Of a stretch of DNA of 64,000 nucleotides, positions 38,470 through 49,510 are shown piece after piece. The position numbers and the translations under genes are program-made. Under the pieces are notes generated by a model. It was not told where the DNA came from and made no database searches. It was given only the letters and a program-made list of their open reading frames with translations. This DNA comes from CF-162 sp040882565 (GTDB taxonomy: Bacteria; Chloroflexota; Dehalococcoidia; SM23-28-2; RBG-16-64-32), in contig JBBEAZ010000023.1 in NCBI GenBank assembly GCA_040882565.1, positions 1 through 64,000 of the forward strand, read 5' to 3'. Numbering within the stretch: the first letter of the stretch is position 1; every line of letters begins with the position of its first letter.

Positions 38470-39686
38470 GAGGGGCGAGCTGTCAGTTGCTTCTGGTACT
38501 CGTTCCAGCGGGCGTCGAGATTGGGGTCGGCCATCGTTTCGAGGACGTAGTCGGCGAAGTCGGAGCTCTTCGCGCCGGTGTCGCGGCCGGTCATGACGAG
38601 CCGCTTCTCGAAACGGCCTGCGATGTCGAGCGCCTGCTCCAGGCGCTTGGCGAGGTCCGGGAAGCCGATGTGTTGCAGAAGCATGGCCGACGCCCGGATC
38701 ATGCTGCTGGGATCGGCGTATTCGGCGCGTCCATCGTCGACCATGCGCGGCGCGCTGCCGTGGATCGCCTCGAACATCGAGTAGCGCTTGCCGATGTTGG
38801 CGCTGCCAGCGGTGCCGACGCCGCCCTGGAACTCAGCCGCTTCGTCGGTGAGGATGTCGCCGTAGAGGTTGGGCAGGATCATCACGCGGAACTCGGTGCG
38901 ACGCTTCGTGTCGATCAGCTTCGCGGTCATGATGTCGATGTACCAGTCGTCCCACTTGACGTCCGGGTAGTCAACTGAGACACGGCGGGCGACGTCAAGG
39001 AACTTGCCGTCGGTGGTCTTGACGACATTCGCCTTGGTAACCACTGTGACGCGGTTGATGCCATTGCGCGCGGCGTGGTCGAAACCGAGACGCATGATGC
39101 GCTCCGAGCCTTGCTCGGTGATCACGCGGAAATCGATCGCGAGGTCGTCTGTCACCTTTATGCCGTCGCTGCCGAGGGCGTAGAGGTCTTCTGTATTCTC
39201 GCGGAAGAAGACCCAGTCGATCCCCTCCTCGGGCACGCGGACCGGGCGGACGTTGGCGAAGAGGTCCAGCTCTTTGCGCATCGCGACGTTGGCGGACTCG
39301 ATGTTCGGCCAGGGGTCGCCGGCGCGCGGTGTCGTCGTCGGGCCTTTGAGGATGACGTGGCACTTGCGCAGCTCGGCGAGGACATCGGCCGGGATTGCAG
39401 TGTTCTGGGCGGCGCGGTTCTCGATGGTCAGGCCCTCAATAGTGCGAAACTCGACCTTGCCGGACGCAACTTCGTCCGTAAGCAGCGTCTCAAGCAGACG
39501 TTGCGCTTCGGCGGAGATATAAGGGCCGATGCCGTCGCCGCCACAGACGCCGATGATGATCGGCTTGAGGGTCGAGAAGTCGGTCCACGCCTGGTCGCGC
39601 TTCATCTCCTCGATGCGGGCGAGCTGGTGTTCCAGGAGCTTCCCAAAGTGTTCGGTGGCACGCTTGATGGCTTCTGAGTTAGTCAC
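38466..39686 (-). CDS. icd: Isocitrate/isopropylmalate dehydrogenase family protein, probably isocitrate dehydrogenase
   Basis: 406 aa from GTG 39686, which follows TATATT by 7 nt. Family motifs are GGDGIGPYISAEAQRLL, KGPTTTPRAGDPWPNIESANVAMRKELDLFANVRPV (substrate-binding Ser/Asn/Arg region), RENTEDLYALGSDG, VTKANVVKTTDGKF, the metal-binding Asp segment YGDILTDEAAEFQGGVG, and FEAIHGSAPRM. Neighbouring acnA, mdh and fumarase genes favour isocitrate over isopropylmalate. The sequence between the N-terminus and GGDGIG (about 45 residues) is longer than usual. Cofactor choice is not certain, NAD being likely from the IHGSAPR-type loop. Confidence 0.9.
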   Translation of the reverse strand: MTNSEAIKRATEHFGKLLEHQLARIEEMKRDQAWTDFSTLKPIIIGVCGGDGIGPYISAEAQRLLETLLTDEVASGKVEFRTIEGLTIENRAAQNTAIPADVLAELRKCHVILKGPTTTPRAGDPWPNIESANVAMRKELDLFANVRPVRVPEEGIDWVFFRENTEDLYALGSDGIKVTDDLAIDFRVITEQGSERIMRLGFDHAARNGINRVTVVTKANVVKTTDGKFLDVARRVSVDYPDVKWDDWYIDIMTAKLIDTKRRTEFRVMILPNLYGDILTDEAAEFQGGVGTAGSANIGKRYSMFEAIHGSAPRMVDDGRAEYADPSSMIRASAMLLQHIGFPDLAKRLEQALDIAGRFEKRLVMTGRDTGAKSSDFADYVLETMADPNLDARWNEYQKQLTARPS

Positions 39687-39693
39687 GAACCCG

Positions 39694-39699
39694 AATATA
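39694..39699 (-). promoter_or_regulatory. -10 box of the leaderless icd promoter
   Basis: TATATT (minus strand) ends 7 nt before GTG 39686. This is the evidence used to choose that start over the more upstream open frame. Confidence 0.55.
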
Positions 39700-39744
39700 G
39701 CAGACGGCTGGTATAGGTGCCTCCCGCCGGGGAGCAAGTGCAGG

Positions 39745-41037
39745 TTACTCGACGAGCTTCATCGTGAGCTGCATCGGGATAGTGAGGTACGGGACGAAAT
39801 CAACGGACATATTACCCGACCCGGTTATATCAAAAGTGTCCGCAATGATCTGAATGGAACCAAGGGCGCCGGAGCCGGACATATTGACCATTGCGGTTGG
39901 TGCGTAGATCGCCCCGGAAGGGCCGCCGTTGCTGCCGGTGAGCTTAACGTTGTTCGTGCAGTTCTTGTCCTGCCACAGGGCGATGCCCTTAAACGGTCCC
40001 GAGGTCGGTGGCGAGTACGCCCACGTGCCCGATCCCGATAGGTCGATAGCCCCACAAGCGCCTGCACCCGTAGGCTTCTCGGGGTCGAAGGTGGTGTAGA
40101 TCATGACGCCAGTACCGGTGATCGTTGGGCCACCCTGAACCTGGAACCCGCCGCCAGCCATCACGTAGATCCCGGGGTTCAAGGTTACGTTGGCGCTGCT
40201 CTTGACCGTCAGTCCACCCCAGTAGATACCCGGGTTTAGCGTCACCGTTCCGCTTGACGCCGTCTTCATAATTGGATGCGAGGCTGTGCCACCGGAGTCT
40301 GGGGACGTGGACATACTGGACAGGTTGGGCGGTGGCACGTTCCTGAGAGGATCCGGAATTGGCTGTGTCAGAGGGACGGGAATCGGGTTGAGCTGAGACC
40401 CCGACTCCTGATAGCCGCCGGGTTCGTAGTAATTGATGACGGCGGCTGTGACCGTTCCTCCGCCACTCACATCAAGGGAGGGATCGCACGACGAGTTCAC
40501 CATGATCCCACCACTGTTGTTAATGATGATGCTCGAGCTGCCCGCCTTGTTGAAAGCGCTGCATTTGGTCGGGTTAAGCGCGAGCATAGCCGCGTTGAGT
40601 CCGCCGCCGGCCTGTGTAGTACCAACAGCGCGCGCGCTCACGTTGAATATTTCAATCCCAAACACCTTCGCGAAGAAGGCGCTCTGAGTCATCTTCGCGG
40701 TGACCTCGATTTTCGTTGGATCGCCGTTGTACGGGGTGTTGATTGTTAGCGTTACGCCCGCTTCGGTTAGCCCATTCTTTTCGGCCCACTCAGTCGCGAG
40801 CGCTGTCGCGGCTTCTTCGTCTGGAAGCGCCGATGCCCCGGCCAGTGCCGCTGAATCCACCCCCGCCTGGAGGGCCGTTCGGTCGCGCATCACGAAGCCG
40901 ACGTCGGTAACGAGCCCCACGAAGCCACACGCGGCTGCAAGAAACATCGTGAAGATGACGAGCGACTGCCCTAGTTCTCCCGAACGGGCTCCAGGGTTTG
41001 TGCTCAGGCGCCTTGGTTCTTGTCGCATCATAACCAT
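39745..41037 (-). CDS. TadG-like pilus/Flp-associated exported protein
   Basis: About 430 aa. The N-terminus is the TadE/TadG signature: a short basic leader, GELGQSLVIFTMFLAAACGFVGLVTDVGFV (Glu before a hydrophobic helix), then RTALQAGVDSAALAGASALP, the putative Flp pilus-assembly TadE/G-like segment. The remainder is a Gly/Ser/Asn-rich beta-helix-like exported domain with repeated turns (GTVTLNPGIYWGGLTVKSS and ANVTLNPGIYVMAGGG). In other bacteria TadG-like proteins are tied to tight-adherence pili, but no other tad genes are in this window. ATG 41037 was taken as start; nearby ATGs at 41031 and 41028 are alternatives. Confidence 0.75.
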   Translation of the reverse strand: MVMMRQEPRRLSTNPGARSGELGQSLVIFTMFLAAACGFVGLVTDVGFVMRDRTALQAGVDSAALAGASALPDEEAATALATEWAEKNGLTEAGVTLTINTPYNGDPTKIEVTAKMTQSAFFAKVFGIEIFNVSARAVGTTQAGGGLNAAMLALNPTKCSAFNKAGSSSIIINNSGGIMVNSSCDPSLDVSGGGTVTAAVINYYEPGGYQESGSQLNPIPVPLTQPIPDPLRNVPPPNLSSMSTSPDSGGTASHPIMKTASSGTVTLNPGIYWGGLTVKSSANVTLNPGIYVMAGGGFQVQGGPTITGTGVMIYTTFDPEKPTGAGACGAIDLSGSGTWAYSPPTSGPFKGIALWQDKNCTNNVKLTGSNGGPSGAIYAPTAMVNMSGSGALGSIQIIADTFDITGSGNMSVDFVPYLTIPMQLTMKLVE

Positions 41038-41188
41038 AATGACGCTTACCGTTTCTGAACGTTGAGCGTGAATTCGTGAAGGCCGGGGAACACTCGGTAA
41101 ATAGCGTCTCAAGTCTCTCTGGACGCCGTTTTGTCTTCGAACGTGCGCCGGTCAGGCTGGCAACCCCGGATCCCTCGCGGGGTGTCGA

Positions 41189-42088
41189 CTAAGGGAGGAG
41201 GACGTTGCCGGCGAGGTACCCGGTCTCAATGAGCGTCGCGTTCGCCTGGCGCTCAAGCTCCGCGCGAACCGGACCCATGTCGAACTCAGTGCGCGTAACG
41301 GGCGGCATCCAGTTGTCGTGGTGGCCCAGGTAGACCGTGCCTGCACCGAGTAGCTTCGCTTCCATCGCGATGAACTGCGCCATCGAGCCCTGGATCGGCT
41401 CGCCGTCCACGTTCGGACGCCCGGACGCCGCAAGGATCGCAACGTCGGCGTCGATCGTCTCGAGGACGCCGGTCCAGCAGCCGGAGGTGTCCTGGAAGAA
41501 GATGCGGACGTCGGGAGTCTCGATCAGGTAAACTAGCGCGCCGCCGTCCGAGAGGCTGCCAACCGAGCCGCGCACGTGGTCCATGATGATACGGCCTTCC
41601 TCGCTGCCGCTGGTCGCGATCTCGGTGATGTGCTGGACGAGGCCGGGGCAGGCGGCGCGCTCGTCCTGAGTGAGCCCCGTATGTCCGCGTTCTTCCTCAT
41701 CGGAAGGGACGTCGGTGAGGATCCAGGTACAGGAGTGGATGCTGGGGAAGACGCGCACGCTGACCCCAGGCGCGAGGCGGTGGCGCTCGCCGCCGCTCGA
41801 GCCCTTGAGCTGGCCGTCGGGCACGCCTGCCTCCCGCAACACCCGGCAGCTTTCGTGCGAGCCTATGACCGTGGCTCCGGTGTTCATTGCAATGGTCTCG
41901 GCGCCGGCGATGTGGTCGAAGTGGCTGTGTCCCACGAGCACATAGTCGGCCTTCGTCACGTCCTTCGCGCTGAGGCCGACCGGCGGCGCCGACGGCACGC
42001 GGTCCATGTACGCATCGAGAAAGATGACGAGATCGCCGATAGTGAGGCGGAAGGTCGCGGTGCCGAGCCAGTCGAGCGTGGTCTTCAC
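41189..42088 (-). CDS. UlaG-like metallo-beta-lactamase-fold hydrolase
   Basis: 299 aa from GTG 42088, which overlaps the upstream stop as GTGA. Metal motif H-x-H-x-D-H in VLVGHSHFDHIAGAETI, with TLDWLGTATFRLTIGDLVIFLDAYMD as the lead-in typical of the UlaG/RomA branch, and a late His in VYLGHHDNWMPP. The family includes L-ascorbate-6-phosphate lactonase and NAPE-type phosphodiesterases. The substrate is unknown. It is the last of three coupled genes behind acnA, so it may be co-expressed with aconitase. Confidence 0.82.
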   Translation of the reverse strand: MKTTLDWLGTATFRLTIGDLVIFLDAYMDRVPSAPPVGLSAKDVTKADYVLVGHSHFDHIAGAETIAMNTGATVIGSHESCRVLREAGVPDGQLKGSSGGERHRLAPGVSVRVFPSIHSCTWILTDVPSDEEERGHTGLTQDERAACPGLVQHITEIATSGSEEGRIIMDHVRGSVGSLSDGGALVYLIETPDVRIFFQDTSGCWTGVLETIDADVAILAASGRPNVDGEPIQGSMAQFIAMEAKLLGAGTVYLGHHDNWMPPVTRTEFDMGPVRAELERQANATLIETGYLAGNVLLP

Positions 42089-42650
42089 TTCGCTGGTGAT
42101 TCTAGCAAACGGCGGCGGTGCCGCCACCATGGCATAGAACTGACGCCCGAGTGCTCCGTTGCCACTCGGCGAAAGATCGCCTCCCATTGATCTCGTTGCG
42201 GGAGGATGAGGATAAAGTTCGCCAGCGCCACCAGGCAGAACGAATACAGGTCCAGACGGTCAGCATTAAATACGTACAGCACCAGGCCGAAAATAGCGAT
42301 CGATCCCGTCCACCCAAGCTTGAGGATATGTACTGTCTGGAGTCGCATGAGGACGGAAGCGTCGGTAACTTCCCCACCGCGCTTGAGAAGGCCATCCACG
42401 ACACGACTATCGGCGTAGAGGACGTGGGTGGCAAACAATCCCAAGAACGACAGCGCAGCGAAAACTGCGCGAAGGGCCCAGATCTGGTCATCATAATTCG
42501 TGAACCCCTCCGGCGCGAAGTCAGTAATGGTGACACGCATGAGCTCGCCGGCCACGATATAGATGATGACCGCCATGGTGTACGCGAAATGGAGAATGAT
42601 AGCCGTCTGAAACGCCTGAGCTGGCGAGGCGACCGGCAGGTCGCGCTTCA

Positions 42651-42651
<1 letters not shown>
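42085..42651 (-). CDS. Hypothetical four-helix membrane protein
   Basis: 188 aa with four predicted helices: AIILHFAYTMAVIIYIVAGE, RAVFAALSFLGLFATHVLYA, WTGSIAIFGLVLYVFN and SFCLVALANFILILP. A basic C-terminus (WWRHRRRLLESPAK) should be cytoplasmic. I recognise no family. It starts with GTG at the last base of the acnA stop (TAGTG) and ends overlapping the MBL gene by 4 bp, so all three are translationally coupled. Confidence 0.65.
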
Positions 42652-45431
<2,780 letters not shown>

Positions 45432-45497
45432 CGGTAACCTCAGTGTATCAGCGGTGCGGCGGCTGCGGAATGCGCTCGTGCGAACGCGGGCATCTTG

Positions 45498-45503
45498 TAT
45501 AAT
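45498..45503 (+). promoter_or_regulatory. -10 box of the RAM-domain gene
   Basis: TATAAT, 57 bp before ATG 45561, in the 129-bp region shared with divergent acnA. Confidence 0.5.
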
Positions 45504-45560
45504 GGCGCCACGCCCGATACCGTCGATATTCGCCCGTTTGCTGAGAAGGAGCCCGCCCGG

Positions 45561-45797
45561 ATGGCGATCAAAGCCTACGTCCTGATCGTGACAGACCCCG
45601 GCAAGACCAAGCACGTCTTTGAGGAGATCCAGGGCCTGGACGGGATCCAGGAAGTGCACGAGGTGATGGGCCCCTACGACATCGTCGTCGAGATCCTCGC
45701 GGCGAACCTGCAAGAGATCCCGAAAATCCTCGGCGACCGCATCCGCCCGATCGACGGCGTCCAGAGCACGACCTCGCTCGTCACCTTCCCCGACTGA
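45561..45797 (+). CDS. Stand-alone Lrp/AsnC ligand-binding (RAM) domain protein
   Basis: 78 aa: MAIKAYVLIVTDPGKTKHVFEEIQ...DGIQEVHEVMGPYDIVVEILA...QSTTSLVTFPD. This is the alpha/beta sandwich RAM domain that binds amino acids and forms octamers in Lrp/AsnC regulators, but with no DNA-binding HTH. GAAGGAG precedes the ATG. Its divergent position to acnA suggests a metabolite-sensing link to the TCA genes, or it may act by hetero-oligomerising with full-length Lrp proteins elsewhere. Those roles are inference. A paralogous lipoprotein gene follows 8 bp downstream. Confidence 0.88.
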   Translation: MAIKAYVLIVTDPGKTKHVFEEIQGLDGIQEVHEVMGPYDIVVEILAANLQEIPKILGDRIRPIDGVQSTTSLVTFPD

Positions 45798-45805
45798 GGG
45801 CCACG

Positions 45806-46285
45806 ATGCGCCCGCCGTGGCCAGCGATTGTGCTAGCCGCCGCCGTCTCACTAATTGTGGTGGGTTGCGGCGATTCTGACGACGACGAAGACCCGCCTGA
45901 GACGACTCCTGACCACATCTCGCTCCAGGGTGTCGATGACGAGTTTCTTGATGGGATCGGCATGACCCTTGAGCCCCCGACTGAATCCGACTCGCCTGTC
46001 ATAACCGCCGACGAGGCCGAGCAAACAGCGCGTGATAACGGACGCGCGGCTGAGGAAGTGCGCGAAGTTGTGCTCGCGCATCTGCATGACATGAGCGAGA
46101 CTACTGAAGACGGCCTGCTGGTCTGGGTCGTCAATTTCGAGACGGAGGGCGAACCACCGGGAATGGCGGGCGGCCCCGGCCCCGCATCCACTGGCGAAGT
46201 CGAACTCAAGCTGCTGGTCAACTTCATCGACGCAACTACGGGCGATTGGCTATATGCGATGGAAAGCAGCGGTCCCGTAGAGTAG
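45806..46285 (+). CDS. PepSY-like lipoprotein, paralog B
   Basis: 159 aa with a lipoprotein signal (IVLAAAVSLIVVGC) and an Asp/Glu-rich spacer. Its core is shared with the proteins at 17180-17683 and 46327-46812: TADEAEQTAR, VREVVLAHLHD, GLLVWVVNFE, a Gly/Pro loop, and FIDATTGDWLY. It lies 8 bp behind the RAM-domain gene and probably shares its transcript. Function unknown; the fold resembles a degenerate PepSY unit. Confidence 0.65.
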   Translation: MRPPWPAIVLAAAVSLIVVGCGDSDDDEDPPETTPDHISLQGVDDEFLDGIGMTLEPPTESDSPVITADEAEQTARDNGRAAEEVREVVLAHLHDMSETTEDGLLVWVVNFETEGEPPGMAGGPGPASTGEVELKLLVNFIDATTGDWLYAMESSGPVE

Positions 46286-46314
46286 AGCGCCCGCCCGCCG
46301 CTGGACGGCGGCGC

Positions 46315-46320
46315 TACAAT
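46315..46320 (+). promoter_or_regulatory. -10 box of the leaderless paralog C promoter
   Basis: TACAAT ends 6 nt before GTG 46327 and follows a GC-rich hairpin (CCGCCG/CGGCGG). Confidence 0.55.
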
Positions 46321-46326
46321 CGTCGC

Positions 46327-46812
46327 GTGAGTACACGCGCGCTGATCCTGGCCACACTTCCCGTCGCCGCGCTGCTCGCTGTGGTCTCGCTGATCGGCGT
46401 CACCGGCGGCGGATCACCCTCGTGGGAATCGCCACTCGTGGGGGTGTCAACAGAGTACTTTGTGCAGCTTGACCTCGAACTCCCGGAGCGCGGAGCGCGA
46501 CCAGAAGTGACCAGCGCCGAAGCGAGCGAGATTGCGCGCAGGCATTACCAGGGAGAGGTGCGACAGGTGTTACTGGCGCGGATCCATCGTGGCGGTGCGC
46601 TCGACAGGGGCAGGCTGGTTTGGGTCGTGAGCTTTGATCCCAAAACGATAGTGGCCATGTCCCCTTCCGGTTGGTCGGGCCCTTATCAGACAACAATGAG
46701 CGGGCAGCCAGATTTTGGCGAAGTCATCTATTCCCTGCTCTTTGTCGATGCCGCAACGGGCGAATCACTAACCGGACATGCGGCCCAGCAACTCCCGGAC
46801 TACATGCGTTAA
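46327..46812 (+). CDS. PepSY-like exported protein, paralog C
   Basis: 161 aa, GTG start 6 nt after TACAAT. A signal or anchor (LATLPVAALLAVVSLIGV) precedes the family core: TSAEASEIARRHYQ, VRQVLLARIHRG, GRLVWVVSFDPKT, a Ser/Gly/Pro loop, and LLFVDAATGESL. It lies 41 bp behind paralog B, so the two are tandem duplicates that have diverged strongly. Its stop overlaps the convergent UDG stop by 3 bp. Function unknown. Confidence 0.65.
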   Translation: MSTRALILATLPVAALLAVVSLIGVTGGGSPSWESPLVGVSTEYFVQLDLELPERGARPEVTSAEASEIARRHYQGEVRQVLLARIHRGGALDRGRLVWVVSFDPKTIVAMSPSGWSGPYQTTMSGQPDFGEVIYSLLFVDAATGESLTGHAAQQLPDYMR

Positions 46813-47474
46813 CCCGCCAGCTCCCGCGCCCGACTGAACACCCCGTCGAACATCTCCTCCGTCAGCCGACCCGTGAACGTGTTCTGCTGACTCGGGTGGA
46901 ACGAGCAGATGATCGTCCGCCCATCGTCCAATGCGATCTCGGCGCCGTGGCTGAACTTCGGGAACGGGCGCAGGCGCACGGCGAGCGCGAGGCCGGCGAG
47001 CGCATACGCGCCCAGCGCCACGAAGACGCGTAGCTCGGTCAGCAGGGCGATCTCTCGCTCTAGATACGGCAGGCAGTTGTCGCGCTCCTGCGGCGTGGGT
47101 TTGTTGTCCGGCGGGGCGCAGCGGTTGACCGCGGCGATATAGGCGCCGGTCAGGCGCAGGCCGTCGTTGCGGCTGACGCTCAGCGGCTGGTTCGCGAAGC
47201 CGTTCGCGTGCAGCGCGCGGTACAGCCAATCGCCTGAGCGATCGCCTGTGAACACGCGGCCCGTGCGGTTGCCGCCGTGGGCGACCGGCGCAAGGCCGAC
47301 GACGAGCAGGCGGGCCTGCGGATCGCCGAAGCCGGGAACCGGGCGGCCCCAGTACTCCCAGTCGCGGAACGCGGCGCGCTTCTCCCGGGCCACCCGCTCG
47401 CGCCACGCGACCAGCCGCGGGCAAAGAAAGCACTCGATCACTTCACTGCAGACGCGTTCGAGGGAGTCGGACAA
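46809..47474 (-). CDS. Class 5 (UdgB-type) uracil-DNA glycosylase
   Basis: Excises uracil and other deaminated bases from DNA. 221 aa. N-terminal cluster cysteines in CFLCPRLVAWRE, then DWEYWGRPVPGFGDPQARLLVVGLAPVAHGGNRTG (the UdgB motif GLAPA-x-HG with Ala instead of an Asp/Asn activator), FTGDRSGDWLYRAL, and the C-terminal SFHPSQQNTFTGRLT. The pattern and length match family 5 rather than family 4. The start appears to be TTG 47474, with a GTG further in as the alternative. It lies upstream of a tRNA gene on the same strand. Confidence 0.9.
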   Translation of the reverse strand: MSDSLERVCSEVIECFLCPRLVAWRERVAREKRAAFRDWEYWGRPVPGFGDPQARLLVVGLAPVAHGGNRTGRVFTGDRSGDWLYRALHANGFANQPLSVSRNDGLRLTGAYIAAVNRCAPPDNKPTPQERDNCLPYLEREIALLTELRVFVALGAYALAGLALAVRLRPFPKFSHGAEIALDDGRTIICSFHPSQQNTFTGRLTEEMFDGVFSRARELAG

Positions 47475-47553
47475 CGGAAGGAGCCAGGACGAAGAGCCAG
47501 TCGTGGCGTCTAATCCCTTGCTACTTGCTCCTGACTCCTTGCTACTGCAAAAG

Positions 47554-47630
47554 TGGTGCCCCCGGCGGGATTCGAACCCGCGATCTCCACCTTGAAAGGG
47601 TGGCGTCCTAGGCCGCTAGACGACGGGGGC
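47554..47630 (-). tRNA. tRNA-Glu (UUC)
   Basis: The cloverleaf folds fully on the minus strand: acceptor stem GCCCCCG/CGGGGGC, anticodon stem CCACC/GGTGG around loop CTTTCAA with anticodon TTC, and a T loop GGTTCGAATCC. The 3' CCA is encoded (47556-47554). Confidence 0.96.
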
Positions 47631-47807
47631 AGCGCAATTATTGTATTTGAACGGCTGTGCCAGCGCCAACGATTTGCGGAGGTCGGAGGCGGCTGCCGGC
47701 GCCGCTTACCGCCCGCCAACTTCGTTGACCGCGTGCTTCAGATTCAGATACACTCGCCAAGCTATACTCGGAGCACCCCCGTCCATCTGATTGGAGATAG
47801 CGACACT

Positions 47808-49424
47808 GTGACAGGCAGCGCTCTCCGACCCGCATTCCTCATATCCCTGGCAGTAATCTTCGCGGCCGTCGCCTTCCAGGCGAGCGGCCCTTCTGCAGTT
47901 GGGGCGATCGACGTCGACCCGGTTATCTGGCAGCTTTCGACCGACTACCCCGAAACTCTGCCCGGCGATGTTACCCTGCCGATCAAGACCGTCTACCTCA
48001 AGACGCATGACGGCTCGCTCTGGATGTCCACCTACGACGACCACCCCAAGGCGGTGTCCGGCCCGGCTGCGATCCACGACCTCATCAACATCTACGGTCA
48101 GCAGGGCATCCAGGTCGCGGCGTGGTTCGTGCCGTACGGGACTGACTACGGCCCGCAGATCGAGATCGCCAAGCAGGTCATCGACGCTGGCGTCACTGCG
48201 CTCTACGCGGACCTCGAGCCCTTCCCCGGCTTCTGCTTCCTCCAATGCCGGGAGCTGGCGGAGAACTTCTGGAAGCCACTGCGCCAGCAGCGCCCAAACG
48301 CGCACCTCGGCGTGATCTACGACCCGCGTCCCTGGTGGTGGGAGCAATCGGCGACGGCGCACTGGTTCTCAGTCGCTGATTCGGCGCTGCCGATGTGCTA
48401 CTGGGAGAGCTACTCCGGGCAGACGCCGTGGGACGACCCCGCTGGCTGTGTCTTGCAGGCATACGCCGACCTGGCGATCCTGTCGCCGGGGCATCCGCTG
48501 CAATACATCCCGATGCTCCAGGGCGATTCGACGCCGGCGCGCTTCAAGCAAGCGCTGGACGCGGCAGCTTCCGTCAGCTCGGAGAAGGTCAGCGTCTGGC
48601 GGCGCGGCGTCGTAAGCGCAGACGTCTGGGCGTTGATCGGCCAGTACCAGGAGCCGGTCTTCGTCCACTGCCGGCAGACGCTCGCCAACGATTGCCTGTT
48701 CCGCGAACTCTACGACTCCGGTGTCTGGCTGATGCAGGGCGGCGCAAGGTTCCGCTTCCCCAGCGACGACGTACTGGCCCGCATGGGTTACTCGCTGGAC
48801 AACGTGCAGATCGTCGAGCAGGGCTTCCTCGACAACGTGGCGCGATTGCCCGTCGATGGCACACTGCTGGTCGAAGAGAACGGCGCGGACGTATACGTCG
48901 TCTATGGCGGGACGCGCTATTTGATGGGCGCCACGGACTACGAGGCTCTAGGGCTCGACCCGGCGTCTCTGCGGCGGATACCGATCGGGACGATGGAGCA
49001 GGTGGGGACGGTACCGCCCGACTTCACGCAGCTCCGGGAGGTCTCGTCCGTTGAGCAGTACCTCGTGCTGCGGGGGATGCGCATCCTGATCGACCAAACG
49101 GTAGCTGCTGCGCTCGCCGCGACGGGCCTGGGCGGCGCGTCGTACGTCGTGTCGGACGGTGCACTCCTAACGTTCCCGGAGGCGGAGGTCGAACGGGGCG
49201 ATACGGACTGCAGCGGTCTGATCGGCACGGTCGACGTCCTGCAGGCGTTGCAGCTCAGCTCCGACCTGCCGAACGGCGCAATCTGCTACCAATCGGCAGA
49301 CGTGAACTGCGACGGCCTTCCGGCGACGTTAGACGCGCTTCTGATCCTGCTCTTCGTGACGGGAGATTCTCCGGCGCTGCCGGACGACTGCGCGCCGATC
49401 GGCACGATGGCGCCGCTGCACTAG
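47808..49424 (+). CDS. Exported glycoside-hydrolase-like protein with a C-terminal dockerin-like module
   Basis: 538 aa from GTG 47808. After a signal peptide (LISLAVIFAAVAFQASG) comes a TIM-barrel-like domain of about 270 residues with LPIKTVYLKTHDGSLWMS, GIQVAAWFVPYGTDYGPQI, ALYADLEPFPGF and DSALPMCYWESYSGQTP. These recall lysozyme-like or DUF-type glycoside hydrolases, with acidic residues at strand ends. A middle region repeats RYLMGATDYEALGLDPASLRR-type units resembling cell-wall-associated repeats. The last 65 residues hold two Ca-binding dockerin-like loops (DTDCSGLIGTVDVLQAL and DVNCDGLPATLDALLIL). The substrate is unknown and no cohesin partner is visible. Confidence 0.72.
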   Translation: MTGSALRPAFLISLAVIFAAVAFQASGPSAVGAIDVDPVIWQLSTDYPETLPGDVTLPIKTVYLKTHDGSLWMSTYDDHPKAVSGPAAIHDLINIYGQQGIQVAAWFVPYGTDYGPQIEIAKQVIDAGVTALYADLEPFPGFCFLQCRELAENFWKPLRQQRPNAHLGVIYDPRPWWWEQSATAHWFSVADSALPMCYWESYSGQTPWDDPAGCVLQAYADLAILSPGHPLQYIPMLQGDSTPARFKQALDAAASVSSEKVSVWRRGVVSADVWALIGQYQEPVFVHCRQTLANDCLFRELYDSGVWLMQGGARFRFPSDDVLARMGYSLDNVQIVEQGFLDNVARLPVDGTLLVEENGADVYVVYGGTRYLMGATDYEALGLDPASLRRIPIGTMEQVGTVPPDFTQLREVSSVEQYLVLRGMRILIDQTVAAALAATGLGGASYVVSDGALLTFPEAEVERGDTDCSGLIGTVDVLQALQLSSDLPNGAICYQSADVNCDGLPATLDALLILLFVTGDSPALPDDCAPIGTMAPLH

Positions 49425-49510
49425 CCGCGTTGCGGAATCGCGCAGTTTACGCTAGGGTTCGAGCTACGGCGCGCCCGTCCCAAACAGGCGCCAACAGAGG
49501 GAGATAGACA

